A stretch of 64,000 bases of DNA from Streptomyces atriruber (GTDB taxonomy: Bacteria > Actinomycetota > Actinomycetes > Streptomycetales > Streptomycetaceae), in the NCBI RefSeq assembly GCF_001418325.1, contig NZ_LIPN01000164.1, positions 62,001 to 126,000 on the forward strand. Direction: 5' to 3'. Below, one piece after another: positions 1-8,888 of the stretch. Within the stretch, counting starts at the first letter, position 1. Every line of letters begins with the position of its first letter. The notes under the pieces were generated by a model. That model searched no databases. It had not been told where the DNA came from and saw nothing but the letters and a program-made list of their open reading frames with translations. The translations under genes and the position numbers were made by a program.

Positions 1-809
1 CCCTGGTGCACCTCCGCGCCCTCACCGAGCGCAAGGGCTCCCTGCAACTCGTCCCGCTCCGCCACCACGAGGTCGACCACACCGATGTCGGCATTGGTGA
101 TCTCCCGGGCGCGCTCGACCATCAACTCCAGGACGCGGGCCTCCGACGCGCCGGACAACAGGGCACTGGTGAACTCGGAGCTCGCCGCCAGCCAGCGCTC
201 CCGCAGCCGCGCCTCCTCATAGAGCCGGGCGTTCTCGATGGCCACCCCCGCCGCCACGGCAAGCGTGGAAAGCACCGCTTCGTCCTCGGCGTCGAACTCG
301 GCACCGCCGCGCTTCTCGGTGAGGTAGAGGTTCCCGAAGACTTCCTCCCGCACCCGGATGGGCACGCCCAGGAACGAGTGCATCGGGGGGTGGTGCGGCG
401 GAAACCCGGACGACGCCGAGTGCTCCGACAACTCCCGCAGCCGCAACGGCTCGGGATGCCGGATCAGCTCGCCGAGCAGCCCGTGCCCCGAAGGCAGATC
501 GCCGATCCGCGCCTGCAGTCGCTCGTCGATCCCCACCGGCAGGAACTGGTCCAGCCTGCTCCCGGCACCGATGACGCCGAGCGCCCCGTACTCCGCGTCC
601 ACCAGGACGACCGCGGTCCCGACGATGCGCCGGAGCACTTGCGGGAGATCGAGCTCCCGCCCCACCGAGAGCACCGCCTCCAGCAGCCCGTGCAGCCGGT
701 CCCGCGTCCCCCGGACCGCGGTGATCCGCCCCTCCAGCTCCTCGAGCAGTTCATCCAGCCGTAATCGCGTCAGCCGCCCTGCTTCGTTGCGTGCTGTTTC
801 CCCACCCAT
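1..809 (-). CDS. GAF-domain sensor histidine kinase, N-terminal part (gene runs off the window)
   Basis: The reading opens at an ATG (809-807) with a GGAGG about seven bases upstream, and runs off the window edge with about 269 codons visible. Residues of roughly 45-185 read as a GAF domain ending in the typical VAIENARLYEEA stretch. A helix (ERWLAASSEFTSALL) then leads into what looks like a second GAF domain. This is the layout of actinobacterial DevS/DosT-type GAF-GAF histidine kinases, which sense small ligands or redox state and phosphorylate a NarL-type regulator. The kinase half, including the phosphorylated histidine, lies outside the window, so kinase activity is inferred. It is transcribed away from the GDSL hydrolase. 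Confidence 0.85.
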   Translation of the reverse strand, partial: MGGETARNEAGRLTRLRLDELLEELEGRITAVRGTRDRLHGLLEAVLSVGRELDLPQVLRRIVGTAVVLVDAEYGALGVIGAGSRLDQFLPVGIDERLQARIGDLPSGHGLLGELIRHPEPLRLRELSEHSASSGFPPHHPPMHSFLGVPIRVREEVFGNLYLTEKRGGAEFDAEDEAVLSTLAVAAGVAIENARLYEEARLRERWLAASSEFTSALLSGASEARVLELMVERAREITNADIGVVDLVVAERDELQGALALGEGAEVHQ

Positions 810-1372
810 GTATGCCTCCGCCGATGTCGCCGGACAGGGCCTCGCAGGTACAGCCTTCACCCTAGCCCCGCGAGGCGCCCGGGGAGTGGAAGGGGCGCTC
901 CGCGACACCCTCCAGACACCGAAGCGGCCACCGACATCACCTCAACACCCCTGCAAACACGCCACGTTGAGGGGCACGGCCACCAGGACTGAGCTCGTTG
1001 AGCACGCCGGTCGGTCACGCACGCTCACATACGGACGGTGAAATGGCAGCGGATTACGACGCCTCGAAGGGCCCTCGAAGTTCACGGCGCAGCCGTCACG
1101 AGCCCCGGAGAAGGACGGACGAGGCGCTCGTGAAGCCGACCGAGACCGACCTGAGACCCTCTCGGCCCCGGATCGCCGAGGGCGCACCGTCCTCGTCTGC
1201 GGGAATGCGGGCGCCAAGGAGTGGCGCAGACACGTGGACCCGAACGGACGGGGCTGCCCCCGGGCGGAAACCGACGAGCGCGCTGGCCCTCCCGCTCCGA
1301 ACCGGGCTGCGCTATGCAGGAACGAGCCCCGCGAGGGCACAGCCGGTGCGCCGCGATGGGCCAGGGGGAATC

Positions 1373-2926
1373 ATGGACGATTCCGTACGCCGTCAGCAGC
1401 CGCGGGTGCCCGAGGCGGACCCGACAGTCGGGGTCGGTGTGAACGCCGACCGACAGGGAGTGCCCAGGCACCGGCTGGTCGCGATCGGGGATTCGCTGAC
1501 GCAGGGGTTCCAGAGCCTGGCGATCTTCAACACCGGACTCTCGTATCCGGCGATCGTCGCCTATGAGATGGGGTGCGTCGAACAGTTCCGGTATCCCCTC
1601 TACGAGGGCTTCGGCGGGCTGCCCTTCAACATCGAGCTGCTCCTGCGCGACCTGGAAGCCCGGTACGGGCGGTCCGTGGACCTGCGGGAGACGCCGTTCG
1701 CGCTGTTCCGGGCCCGGAGTCTCATGGACCGGATCGAGGACTACTGGGAGCGGGGGCCGGGACGGGCAGTGCCCTCGACGACGGCCGTCATGCACAACCT
1801 CGCGGTCTTCGGGTGGGACCTGCGGGACGCGCTCTCCAAGTCGGCGGACGAGTGCCGGAATCGGATCGACGCACCGGAGGACGACCTGATCAGGCAAGTC
1901 GTCACGAACGCGTGCGAGCGCGCCGCCCTTCGGGTCCTGCCCACCCGGCCCTCGGCGGCGGGGGCCCTGACCCAACTGGGTGCCGCCGCCAGGCTCGGGG
2001 AGGAGACCGACGGCACCGGCTCGGAGCACGGGATCGAGACCCTGGTCGTCTTCCTCGGCGCGAACAACGCTCTGCAGGCCGTGACCGAGCTCGACGTGGC
2101 CTGGAGCAAGGACGGTTACGACGACCTGTCCCGCAAAGGACGCTTCACCGTCTGGCAGCCACAGCACTTCGCGGCCGAACTGCGCAAGGTGGCCGCGGAG
2201 GTGGCCGGGATCAGGGCGCGGCACGTCATATGGTGCACGGTCCCGCACGTCACCATCGCGCCGGTCGCACGCGGCGTACAAGGCAAGATCGCGAAGGGTT
2301 CGCGGTACTTCCCGTACTACACCCGTCCGTGGATCGGCGACGACGACTTCGACCACCGCCAGGACCCGCACATCACAGGTGACGAGGCGCGGCAGGTCGA
2401 CGACGCCATCGACGAGTACAACGACGCGATCACGGCGGAGGTCCGCCATGCCCGGCGGGCGGGCAAGGACTGGTACCTGCTGGAGACCTGCGGGCTGCTG
2501 GACCGGCTCGCGTCCCGCCGGTACGCCGAGGATCCGGCGGCCCGCCCGGCCTGGTGGCGGCCCTACGAGTTGCCGCCGGCACTGCAGGCGCTGACACCGC
2601 CGCCGAACTCCCGCTTCCTCGCCGGTGAGGCGGAACGGCGCACCGACGGCGGCCTGTTCTCGCTCGACGGAGTCCACCCGACGACCGTCGGGTACGGCAT
2701 CCTCGCCCAGGAACTGATCAATGTGATGCGGCTGGCCGGGGTCCAGTTCTTCCGTCCCGACGGACGGACCCCGCGCGAGGACCCGGTACACGTCGACTTC
2801 GACCGCCTGATCCGCAACGACACCCTGATCAACCGACCACCGGGCAACCTGGACTCGACCCTGCGCGTCCTCGGCTGGGCCGATGAGGCCCTGGATCTGT
2901 TCCAGCGCGTGTTCACCGGCTTCTGA
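1373..2926 (+). CDS. SGNH/GDSL-family hydrolase
   Basis: A 517-residue protein of the SGNH (GDSL) esterase/lipase fold. The N-terminal block I motif is IGDSLTQGF near residue 40, with the nucleophilic serine. FLGANNAL provides the block III Asn region, and the C-terminal DGVHPTTVGY carries the Asp-x-x-His pair of block V. At 517 residues it is long for the family (usually 200-350), with extra helical sequence between the blocks. No signal peptide is visible, so it is probably cytoplasmic. The open frame extends upstream to 998, but the ATG at 1373 has a GGGGGAA Shine-Dalgarno sequence and the upstream residues look non-coding. The substrate cannot be told. A strong hairpin follows the gene. 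Confidence 0.85.
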   Translation: MDDSVRRQQPRVPEADPTVGVGVNADRQGVPRHRLVAIGDSLTQGFQSLAIFNTGLSYPAIVAYEMGCVEQFRYPLYEGFGGLPFNIELLLRDLEARYGRSVDLRETPFALFRARSLMDRIEDYWERGPGRAVPSTTAVMHNLAVFGWDLRDALSKSADECRNRIDAPEDDLIRQVVTNACERAALRVLPTRPSAAGALTQLGAAARLGEETDGTGSEHGIETLVVFLGANNALQAVTELDVAWSKDGYDDLSRKGRFTVWQPQHFAAELRKVAAEVAGIRARHVIWCTVPHVTIAPVARGVQGKIAKGSRYFPYYTRPWIGDDDFDHRQDPHITGDEARQVDDAIDEYNDAITAEVRHARRAGKDWYLLETCGLLDRLASRRYAEDPAARPAWWRPYELPPALQALTPPPNSRFLAGEAERRTDGGLFSLDGVHPTTVGYGILAQELINVMRLAGVQFFRPDGRTPREDPVHVDFDRLIRNDTLINRPPGNLDSTLRVLGWADEALDLFQRVFTGF

Positions 2927-2983
2927 GGGGCCCGAACTCTCCACGAAGGGGCCCGTGTCCCCTCCGGGGGAAAGCCGTTCCGA

Positions 2984-3008
2984 GGCCGAGTCGGAGTCCG
3001 ACTCGGCC
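2984..3008. terminator. Hairpin terminator between convergent genes
   Basis: GGCCGAGTCGGA and TCCGACTCGGCC form a perfect 12-base inverted repeat around a single central base. It folds as a 9-10 bp hairpin, between the converging GDSL hydrolase and arsR genes. There is no T-tract, as is common in Streptomyces. Confidence 0.6.
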
Positions 3009-3053
3009 GGACACGCGTCCCGTCCGGTCAGGGCGCCTGCGGGCGTCGCCCGC

Positions 3054-3419
3054 TCAGTCGTGCGACGCCCGCCCGCTCACCCGGTGATCCGCATGACTGA
3101 GCGCCTCCATGACCAGGCGTCGCAGGTGGCCGTCGGTGAGGCGGTAGTGGATGTGGCGGCCCTCGCGGCGGGTCTCCACGAGACCTGCCAGGCGGAGTTT
3201 GGCCAGGTGCTGGCTGACGGCCGTACGGGAGGCCGCGCACTGTTCGGCGAGCGATCCCACGTCCGCCTCGTCGAGAGCGAGCAGCCACAGCACATGCAGC
3301 CGGGTCGAGTCCGAGAGCAGCGCGAACACCCGCGTCGCCTCGGCGAGCCGGGCGCTGTCGGGGTCCCGTAGATGCGCATGGGGTGCAGCTGGGACGGGCT
3401 CGCGTTCGGGCATGTGCAC
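3054..3419 (-). CDS. ArsR/SmtB-family metal-sensing repressor, CzrA-like alpha5 site
   Basis: A 121-residue winged-helix repressor of the ArsR/SmtB family. The recognition region is CAASRTAVSQHLAKLRLAGLV without the wing (residues 61-81), followed by the wing GRHIHYRL. The C-terminal helix carries D96, H98, H109 and H112, spaced Asp-x-His-x10-His-x2-His. That is exactly the alpha5 zinc/cobalt site known from CzrA and SmtB. The N-terminal alpha3 cysteine pair of arsenic or cadmium sensors is absent. It is divergent from the MFS exporter and very probably represses it until metal binds. The start is a GTG at 3419; an ATG at 3413 is in frame. Neither has a clear ribosome binding site, so a leaderless message is possible. 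Confidence 0.88.
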   Translation of the reverse strand: MHMPEREPVPAAPHAHLRDPDSARLAEATRVFALLSDSTRLHVLWLLALDEADVGSLAEQCAASRTAVSQHLAKLRLAGLVETRREGRHIHYRLTDGHLRRLVMEALSHADHRVSGRASHD

Positions 3420-3456
3420 AGCCTAGAGCCGAGGTCGCGAATCAGCCCTCATTGAT

Positions 3457-3476
3457 ATGTGCGCATCTGCGCACAT
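3457..3476. promoter_or_regulatory. Palindromic operator between arsR and the MFS gene
   Basis: ATGTGCGCA-TC-TGCGCACAT is a perfect 9-2-9 inverted repeat, the usual geometry of ArsR/SmtB operators. It overlaps a TTGATA that could be a -35 element for the MFS gene. It lies 37 bases from the arsR start and about 115 bases before the MFS start. Confidence 0.65.
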
Positions 3477-3590
3477 GAGAGTTACGATGTCGGCAGAGGC
3501 TGCTCCCTCAGTCCTTCGCCCATCACGTCCGCCGCCCCCGGCACGCCCGTCACGCACCGCGCCCCGCGACCCGGCCAGGGAGACCGCCGC

Positions 3591-4946
3591 ATGCTGTCCG
3601 TACTGCGCAACCGCACCTACCGGCGTCTGTTCACCGCCCAGGTCGTCGCCCTGAGCGGCACCGGCCTGGCCACGGTCGCGCTCAGCCTGCTCGCGTACGA
3701 CATCGCGGGTGACGACGCGGGCCAGGTGCTCGGCACCGCCCTCGGGATCAAGATGGCCGCGTACGTGCTCATCGCCCCCGCGATCGGCGCGGTCGCCGAC
3801 CGGCTGCCGCGCCGGACCCTGATGGTGGGCGCCGACCTGATCCGGGCGGCGGTCGCCCTGTGTCTGCCGTTCGTCGGCCAGGTCTGGCAGGTCTACGTCC
3901 TGGTCTTCCTGCTCCAGTCGGCGTCCGCGGCGTTCACTCCGACCTTCCAGGCCGTCATCCCCGACGTCCTGCCCAACGAGCACGACTACACGCAGGCGCT
4001 GTCCCTGTCGCGGCTCGCCTACGACCTGGAGAGCCTGTTCAGCCCTGCGCTCGCGGGTGCCCTGCTCACCGTCGTGACGTACAACTGGCTCTTCACCGGC
4101 ACGATGCTGGGCTTCCTCGGCTCCGCCGCCCTGGTGGTCGCCGCCGCCCTGCCCAAACCGGCGCCCGCCCCGCCGCGCACCGGCAGCGTCTACGCCAAGG
4201 CCACGGCCGGCAGCCGCCTCTTCTTCCAGGTGCCGCAGCTGCGTTCACTGCTGATGCTGAACCTCACGGTGGCCGCCGCCAGCGCCATGGTGACCGTGAA
4301 CTCCGTGGTGTACGCACGAGGGGTGTTCGGCCTCTCGGTGGGATCGCTTTCGTTGGCGCTCGGCATCTACGGCGCAGGGTCCATGGCGGTCGCGCTGCTG
4401 CTGCCGCGGCTCCTCGACAGGGTCAGCGACCGGGCCGTGATGCTGGGCGGCGCGCTGCTCCTGGTGGTGGCGTTCGCCGGGCTCGGTGTCATCACGGCCG
4501 CTGCGAGCGGCGGTTGGCGCTGGCCCGCCCTCCTCGTGACGTGGGCGGCGTTCGGCGCGGGGGGCTCGATGGTGCTGACGCCGACCGGACGGCTGATCCG
4601 GCGCTCGGCTCCACCCGGGGAGCGCACCGCCGCGTTCGCCGCGCAGTTCTCCCTGTCACACGCGTGCTGGCTGCTGACCTACCCGTTGGCGGGCTGGCTC
4701 GGCGCGGCGGCGGGGCTCGGCCCGGCAGTCGCCGTGCTGGGCGGCATCGTGCTGGGCGCGGCGCTGCTCGCGGTGCGGCTGTGGCCCGCGTCGGGGCGGG
4801 GCACAGCGGCGGGCGCCCAGGTGGTCGAACACGAGCATCCCGACCTCGCGCCCGACCACCCGCACCTGGCCGACTCCGCTCTTGCCGGAGGCCGTTGGCG
4901 GCACAGCCACCGGCTGGTCACGGACGATCTGCACTCCCGCCTCTGA
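3591..4946 (+). CDS. MFS exporter with histidine-rich C-terminal tail
   Basis: A 451-residue major facilitator with about 12 hydrophobic segments, starting MLSVLRNRTYRRLFTAQ as in the drug/siderophore-exporter (EntS-like) branch. The motif-A-like loop ADRLPRRTLM follows the second segment. The last 40 residues are unusually rich in His and acidic residues (EHEHPDLAPDHPHL, then RHSHRL), which resembles a metal-binding tail. With the divergent zinc/cobalt-type ArsR regulator this suggests metal-ion efflux, though the cargo is inferred. The start at 3591 is chosen because GGGAGA precedes it and the conserved MFS N-terminus begins there. The 44 extra upstream codons are discarded because they would place the operator inside the coding region. 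Confidence 0.82.
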   Translation: MLSVLRNRTYRRLFTAQVVALSGTGLATVALSLLAYDIAGDDAGQVLGTALGIKMAAYVLIAPAIGAVADRLPRRTLMVGADLIRAAVALCLPFVGQVWQVYVLVFLLQSASAAFTPTFQAVIPDVLPNEHDYTQALSLSRLAYDLESLFSPALAGALLTVVTYNWLFTGTMLGFLGSAALVVAAALPKPAPAPPRTGSVYAKATAGSRLFFQVPQLRSLLMLNLTVAAASAMVTVNSVVYARGVFGLSVGSLSLALGIYGAGSMAVALLLPRLLDRVSDRAVMLGGALLLVVAFAGLGVITAAASGGWRWPALLVTWAAFGAGGSMVLTPTGRLIRRSAPPGERTAAFAAQFSLSHACWLLTYPLAGWLGAAAGLGPAVAVLGGIVLGAALLAVRLWPASGRGTAAGAQVVEHEHPDLAPDHPHLADSALAGGRWRHSHRLVTDDLHSRL

Positions 4947-5184
4947 CTCTTTCGCGGGCGGACCGCGCCAAACGCCGTCGCCTGCCGCTCACCCCACGGG
5001 GATCGTCGCGCGCACCTCCTGAGACGCCAAGTGCCCTGCCTTGCGCAGCCAGATCGCGATGCCGGGCGTCCTCCGCGAACGGCGAACAGTCCTGCGCGGA
5101 CAGCGGCCATGGGCACCGGGCGCGGCGGACCACCCGTGGGGGCGGCGCAGGCCTGGACCACCCCGGGTCCTGACCCAGCTGCCC

Positions 5185-5760
5185 CTACGGCGTCAGATCA
5201 TGACCGCTCCGGAGGTTCCACCGCCCCGAGCGGCCGCTGAGCCGGGTGGCGGTGAGCGGGCGGACGTCGAGGCGCCAGAACGCCTCATCAGGCGCTGACA
5301 GGGCGTGGACGAGGGCCGCGCGGATCACGTCCGGTTCCGCGACGGCGACGACGTGCCCGGCGGCCTGCTCGCCCAAGGTGTCGAGCCAGGCCGCGACGCG
5401 GTCGCGCACCTCGCGCAGTGATTCGCCGCCGTGGGGCGCGGCGGTCGGATCGCCCAGCCAGAGAGCGACGGCTTCCGCTTCGGCGCCCGCCACGGAGTCC
5501 AGCGTCCGCCCCCGCCAGCGGCCCATGTCGCAGGCGGCGAGGGTATCGAGAGGTTCGGCACCGGCCAGCCCGAGTGCGTCGGCGGTCCGGCGGCAGCGAG
5601 GGGACGGTGAGGTGTACGCGGCCGCGGCCGGGGCGAGCGAGCCGGCCGCCGCCTCCGCGCGTTCGACCCCCACCGGATCGAGGGGCCCGTCGTCGTCGAA
5701 GCGGACCTCTTTCAAGGCGTGACTCGTGGCGGGAGATATCAACGTGAGGCGTACGGTCAT
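5185..5760 (-). CDS. Histidine-phosphatase-fold protein lacking both catalytic histidines
   Basis: A 191-residue protein that aligns by pattern with the CobC/phosphoglycerate-mutase superfamily. It has SPSPRCRRTADALG (the Ser-Pro-x-x-R-x-x-x-TA block), CDMGRWRGRTL (the acidic-G-x-W-x-G block) and PHGGESL. The catalytic RHG motif expected near residues 9-11 reads SPA, and the second catalytic histidine (normally SHGG) reads AEPD at 141-144. It is therefore probably inactive as a phosphomutase or phosphatase. It sits divergent from the B12 riboswitch/cbtBA unit, which suggests a link to cobalamin or cobalt. The ATG has GGAG nine bases upstream. An active but rewired enzyme cannot be excluded. 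Confidence 0.75.
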   Translation of the reverse strand: MTVRLTLISPATSHALKEVRFDDDGPLDPVGVERAEAAAGSLAPAAAAYTSPSPRCRRTADALGLAGAEPLDTLAACDMGRWRGRTLDSVAGAEAEAVALWLGDPTAAPHGGESLREVRDRVAAWLDTLGEQAAGHVVAVAEPDVIRAALVHALSAPDEAFWRLDVRPLTATRLSGRSGRWNLRSGHDLTP

Positions 5761-5869
5761 CGGTTACTCCGGGGGGCCTTCGCGTGGCCACTGACCCGCG
5801 CACCCTACCCGCCGGGGGGGCGCACGGACGTGATCCAGGACTCACGCCCTTGGCCGGAGGCTCGGCACG

Positions 5870-6020
5870 CGGTACGTTCTCGGCGAACATTTCAACAGAA
5901 CGTGACGACGGCGAACGGAAGTCCGGTGCAAACCCGGCACGGTCGCGCCACTGTGAGCCTCGGCGGTCCCCCCTCCAGGGAGACCGCCTCGGTGAGTCAG
6001 ACCCGGGGCCGTCGTCCTGT
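5870..6020 (+). promoter_or_regulatory. Cobalamin (B12) riboswitch upstream of cbtBA
   Basis: The conserved core is present in order: GAACGGAAGTCCGGTGCAAA, then CCGGCACGGTCGC, then the B12 box GCCACTGTGA (5948-5957), and finally GAGTCAGAC. The stem ACGACGGC (5905-5912) pairs perfectly with GCCGTCGT (6008-6015) and closes the element. An upstream arm ACGTTCT/AGAACGT is also seen. It precedes the cbtB ATG by about 45 bases and should turn off cobalt uptake when coenzyme B12 is plentiful. Confidence 0.93.
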
Positions 6021-6060
6021 ACCACCGTATGGGACGCGTGTTCCCCGAGGAGGTTCCACC

Positions 6061-6288
6061 ATGGCCGAGGCCGTCGTCTCCGCTGCCGATTCCACCCCTT
6101 CCGTTGCCGCACCGGCTGCTCTGCCCGTGCGGGCGGTTCTGCCCTGGGCGCTGTTCGTCGGGCTCCTGGCCTTGATCGCGCTGTACTTCGTGGGTGCCGA
6201 ACAGGGCGCCACCTCCGTGTTCGCGGGAACCGACGTCCACGAGTGGGTCCACGACGGGCGTCATCTGCTCGGCTTCCCGTGCCACTGA
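6061..6288 (+). CDS. cbtB: Cobalt transporter subunit CbtB
   Basis: A 75-residue protein with one membrane segment (VLPWALFVGLLALIALYFVG) and the family's signature C-terminal end, HEWVHDGRHLLGFPCH. Its histidines and cysteine are thought to present cobalt at the membrane. Size and tail are typical of CbtB. The ATG at 6061 has a strong GAGGAGG site. It is the first gene after the B12 riboswitch and 14 bases ahead of cbtA, so the two are co-transcribed and riboswitch-controlled. Confidence 0.92.
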   Translation: MAEAVVSAADSTPSVAAPAALPVRAVLPWALFVGLLALIALYFVGAEQGATSVFAGTDVHEWVHDGRHLLGFPCH

Positions 6289-6302
6289 GGGGCGACAAGT
6301 AC

Positions 6303-7112
6303 GTGCACTCCTCAACTGTAAGAAATCTGCTCGTCCGTGGCATGCTCGCGGGCCTGGTCGCCGGACTCCTCGCCTTCGCCGTGGCCTACGCGATCGGTGA
6401 GCCGCCCGTCGACGACTCCATCGCGGTGGAGGAGGCCCAGTCCGCCCGAGAAGCACCCCACGCGGGGCACGGCGGCGCCGCGTCCGAGGCCGCCGCCGAG
6501 GAGGAGGAAGCGGTCAGCCGCTCGGTGCAGTCGACCGCAGGTCTCGGCACGGGCGTCCTGGTGTACGGGGTCGCCCTGGGCGGCATCGCGTCCCTGGCGT
6601 TCTCCTTCGCCCTGGGCCGCATCGGCCGGTTCAGCCCTCGGGCCACCGCCGCGCTCACCGCGGCCGCCGCCTTCACCACCGTCTATCTGGTGCCGTTCCT
6701 CAAATACCCGGCCACCCCACCGGCGGTCGGCAACCCGGACACCATCGGGAAGCGCACCACGCTGTTCTTCCTGATGATCCTGCTCAGTGTGCTGCTCGGC
6801 ATCGGAGCCGTCATCGTCGGGCGGCGACTGGCACCGCGTCTGGGCAACTGGAACGCCACGCTCGTCGCAGGGGCGGGATTCATCGCCGCGGTGGCCATCG
6901 CGTTCGTGTTCCTGCCCGCGAACGACGACGCGGTCAAGGCCGGGTTCCCCGCGGCCGTGCTGTGGGAGTTCAGAGTCGCTTCCCTGGCCATTCAGGCCGT
7001 GCTGTGGGCGGTCTTCGGCATCGTCTTCGGAACCTTGGCGCAGCGGCTCCTCGTCCCGCGGACGGTCGACGCACCGGCCGAGGCCGAGAGGCCGACACCG
7101 GCCGCCGCCTGA
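6303..7112 (+). CDS. cbtA: Cobalt transporter subunit CbtA
   Basis: A 269-residue integral membrane protein with five or six hydrophobic segments and the CbtA hallmark region FLKYPATPPAVGNPDTIG between membrane segments. An insert near residues 35-65 is rich in His, Ala and Glu (EAPHAGHGG, then a run of Glu) and may help gather metal. It starts at GTG 6303 with a GAGGGG site; no ATG fits. It works with CbtB in B12-regulated cobalt uptake. The operon ends at the hairpin at 7131-7160. Confidence 0.9.
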   Translation: MHSSTVRNLLVRGMLAGLVAGLLAFAVAYAIGEPPVDDSIAVEEAQSAREAPHAGHGGAASEAAAEEEEAVSRSVQSTAGLGTGVLVYGVALGGIASLAFSFALGRIGRFSPRATAALTAAAAFTTVYLVPFLKYPATPPAVGNPDTIGKRTTLFFLMILLSVLLGIGAVIVGRRLAPRLGNWNATLVAGAGFIAAVAIAFVFLPANDDAVKAGFPAAVLWEFRVASLAIQAVLWAVFGIVFGTLAQRLLVPRTVDAPAEAERPTPAAA

Positions 7113-7130
7113 CGCGCGCACGGCCCACTG

Positions 7131-7160
7131 CCCCGCCAACCCCCTTGGGGGTCGGCGGGG
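7131..7160 (+). terminator. Terminator of the cbtBA operon
   Basis: CCCCGCC-A-ACCCCC pairs with GGGGGT-C-GGCGGGG around a TT loop, with one mismatch. It is followed by the T-rich CTTCGTGTTCC, 18 bases after the cbtA stop. Confidence 0.85.
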
Positions 7161-7331
7161 CTTCGTGTTCCGTGGCGATCGCCCGCCCTGCCTGTGGGGG
7201 AAAACCCCCACCTCGGACGGAGGAAAGCTGCGTTCCGGGGCGCTGCGCCCGCGACCTAGCGTGGGCTTCAGTGACCGCGCCGGAGCGAGCGAGGTCCCGT
7301 CGTCGCGTTCGGTACGCGGCAGGGAGTCGTC

Positions 7332-8066
7332 ATGATCGAAGTCCAGGGGCTGACCAAGCGGTACGGGTCCAACGCCGCGGTCGACGCGTTGAGTTTCGGC
7401 GTCCCGCCGGGAGGCGTCACCGGGTTTCTCGGGCCGAACGGGTCGGGCAAGTCGACCACGATGCGCATCATCATGGGGCTGGACAGGGCCGACGCCGGGT
7501 ACGCCCACATCCACGGGCGCCCGTACGGGGAGCTGCGCTGGCCCGCTCGCGAGGTCGGGGCGCTGCTCGAAGCCCGTACCTTCCACCCCGGGCGCACCGG
7601 CGCCCAGCATCTGACGGCGTTGGCGGCCGCCGGTGGTGTCGCGCCCGCTCGGGTCGACGAGGTGCTCGGACTCGTCGGGCTCGGTCATGACGCGGGGCGG
7701 CGGGCGGGGACGTACTCGCTGGGCATGGCGCAGCGGCTCGGAATCGCCGCCGCACTGCTGGGCGACCCCGGGGTGCTGCTCTTCGACGAGCCGGTCAACG
7801 GTCTCGATCCGGAGGGGGTGCGCTGGATCAGGGAGCTGATGAAGTCCCTGGCGGCCGAGGGCCGGACCGTTCTGCTCTCCAGCCATCTGATCAGTGAAAT
7901 GGCCCTCACCGCCGACCACTTGGTGGTGATCGGGCAAGGGAGGCTCCTCGCGGACTCGTCCGTGCGCGGACTCACCTCTTCGGGGCGCACTCTGGAGGAG
8001 GCGTTCTTCGCGCTCACCACCGCGGGGCGGCGACCGCACGGGGCTGAGGAAGGGGTCTCGCGATGA
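7332..8066 (+). CDS. ABC-2 type transporter ATP-binding protein
   Basis: A 244-residue ABC ATPase with Walker A GPNGSGKSTT near residue 37, signature YSLGMAQRLGIA (the serine-leucine-glycine variant common in this branch), and Walker B VLLFDEPVNGLDPEG followed by the switch SSH. It belongs to the DrrA/BcrA-like group that powers export of drugs or lipids or mediates peptide-antibiotic resistance. The ATG has an AGGGAG site. It overlaps the permease by four bases (ATGA). The two-component system directly downstream probably senses the same stimulus. Confidence 0.92.
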   Translation: MIEVQGLTKRYGSNAAVDALSFGVPPGGVTGFLGPNGSGKSTTMRIIMGLDRADAGYAHIHGRPYGELRWPAREVGALLEARTFHPGRTGAQHLTALAAAGGVAPARVDEVLGLVGLGHDAGRRAGTYSLGMAQRLGIAAALLGDPGVLLFDEPVNGLDPEGVRWIRELMKSLAAEGRTVLLSSHLISEMALTADHLVVIGQGRLLADSSVRGLTSSGRTLEEAFFALTTAGRRPHGAEEGVSR

Positions 8067-8872
8067 GCACTGCGGCACCTGTGTGGCGGCGCGAGGAGCG
8101 GGTCCCCGCCGGGCACTATCGCTTCGGGCACGTCGCCCGGATGGAGTGGATCAAGCTCCGGAGCCTGCGGTCGAGCTGGTGGACGCTGCTGCTCGTGGTG
8201 GCGAGCATGGTCGCCATCGGCGTCGTCACCATGGCCAACACCAAGGCACCCGGCCCCGGCAAGGCCGCCGCCTTCGACCCGACGAACAACGTCCTCGCCG
8301 GAGTGGCCGTCGGCCAGCTCCTGATCGGCGTGCTGGGCGTGCTGATCGTCACCGGCGAGCACGCGTCCGGCGCGATCCGCTCCACGTTCGCGGTCGTACC
8401 CGACCGGCGCCTCGTGCTGACGGCGAAGGCGGCGGTGTACGGGGCGCTGTCCCTCGGGGTGGGTGAAGTGGTCGGCTTCGTGACGTTCTTCGCGGGGCGC
8501 GCGGCGATGGGCGACGGTGTGCCGCGTCCCTCGCTCGGGGACGCGGGGGTCCTGCGGGCCGTGCTGCTGTCCGGCGCCTACCTCGGGATGATCGGTCTCA
8601 TCGGGATCGGTGTCGGCGCCATCGTCCGGCACACGGCGAGTGCCGTCGCCGTACTGGTCGGGGTGACGTTCGTGCTGCCCGCGGTGGTCGGCGGCGTCTC
8701 GGGGACCGTGGTCGCGAAGTTCTTCCCGACCATCATCGCGGCCAATTCCCTCGCCGTCACCAAGCCGGTGTCCGGCGTGCTCTCGCCCTGGGCCGGGTTC
8801 GCGGTCCTGTGCCTGTACACGGTGGTGGTGCTCGCCGTGGGTGCGCGGCTGCTGGACCGCCGGGACGCCTGA
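8063..8872 (+). CDS. ABC-2 type transporter permease
   Basis: A 269-residue membrane protein beginning with a cytoplasmic stretch that carries the frequent MEWIKLRSLRSSWWTLLL entry into the first membrane helix. About six helices follow, the ABC-2 permease topology. It partners the ATPase that overlaps it by four bases. The cargo is unknown; the neighbouring NarL-type sensor and regulator suggest inducible export, perhaps of an envelope-active compound. Confidence 0.88.
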   Translation: MSTAAPVWRREERVPAGHYRFGHVARMEWIKLRSLRSSWWTLLLVVASMVAIGVVTMANTKAPGPGKAAAFDPTNNVLAGVAVGQLLIGVLGVLIVTGEHASGAIRSTFAVVPDRRLVLTAKAAVYGALSLGVGEVVGFVTFFAGRAAMGDGVPRPSLGDAGVLRAVLLSGAYLGMIGLIGIGVGAIVRHTASAVAVLVGVTFVLPAVVGGVSGTVVAKFFPTIIAANSLAVTKPVSGVLSPWAGFAVLCLYTVVVLAVGARLLDRRDA

Positions 8873-8888
8873 CAGGAAACTGATCATC

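Noticed and set aside
998..1372. N-terminal extension of the GDSL hydrolase
   Set aside because: No ribosome site, non-coding-like residues, and ATG 1373 has GGGGGAA in front.
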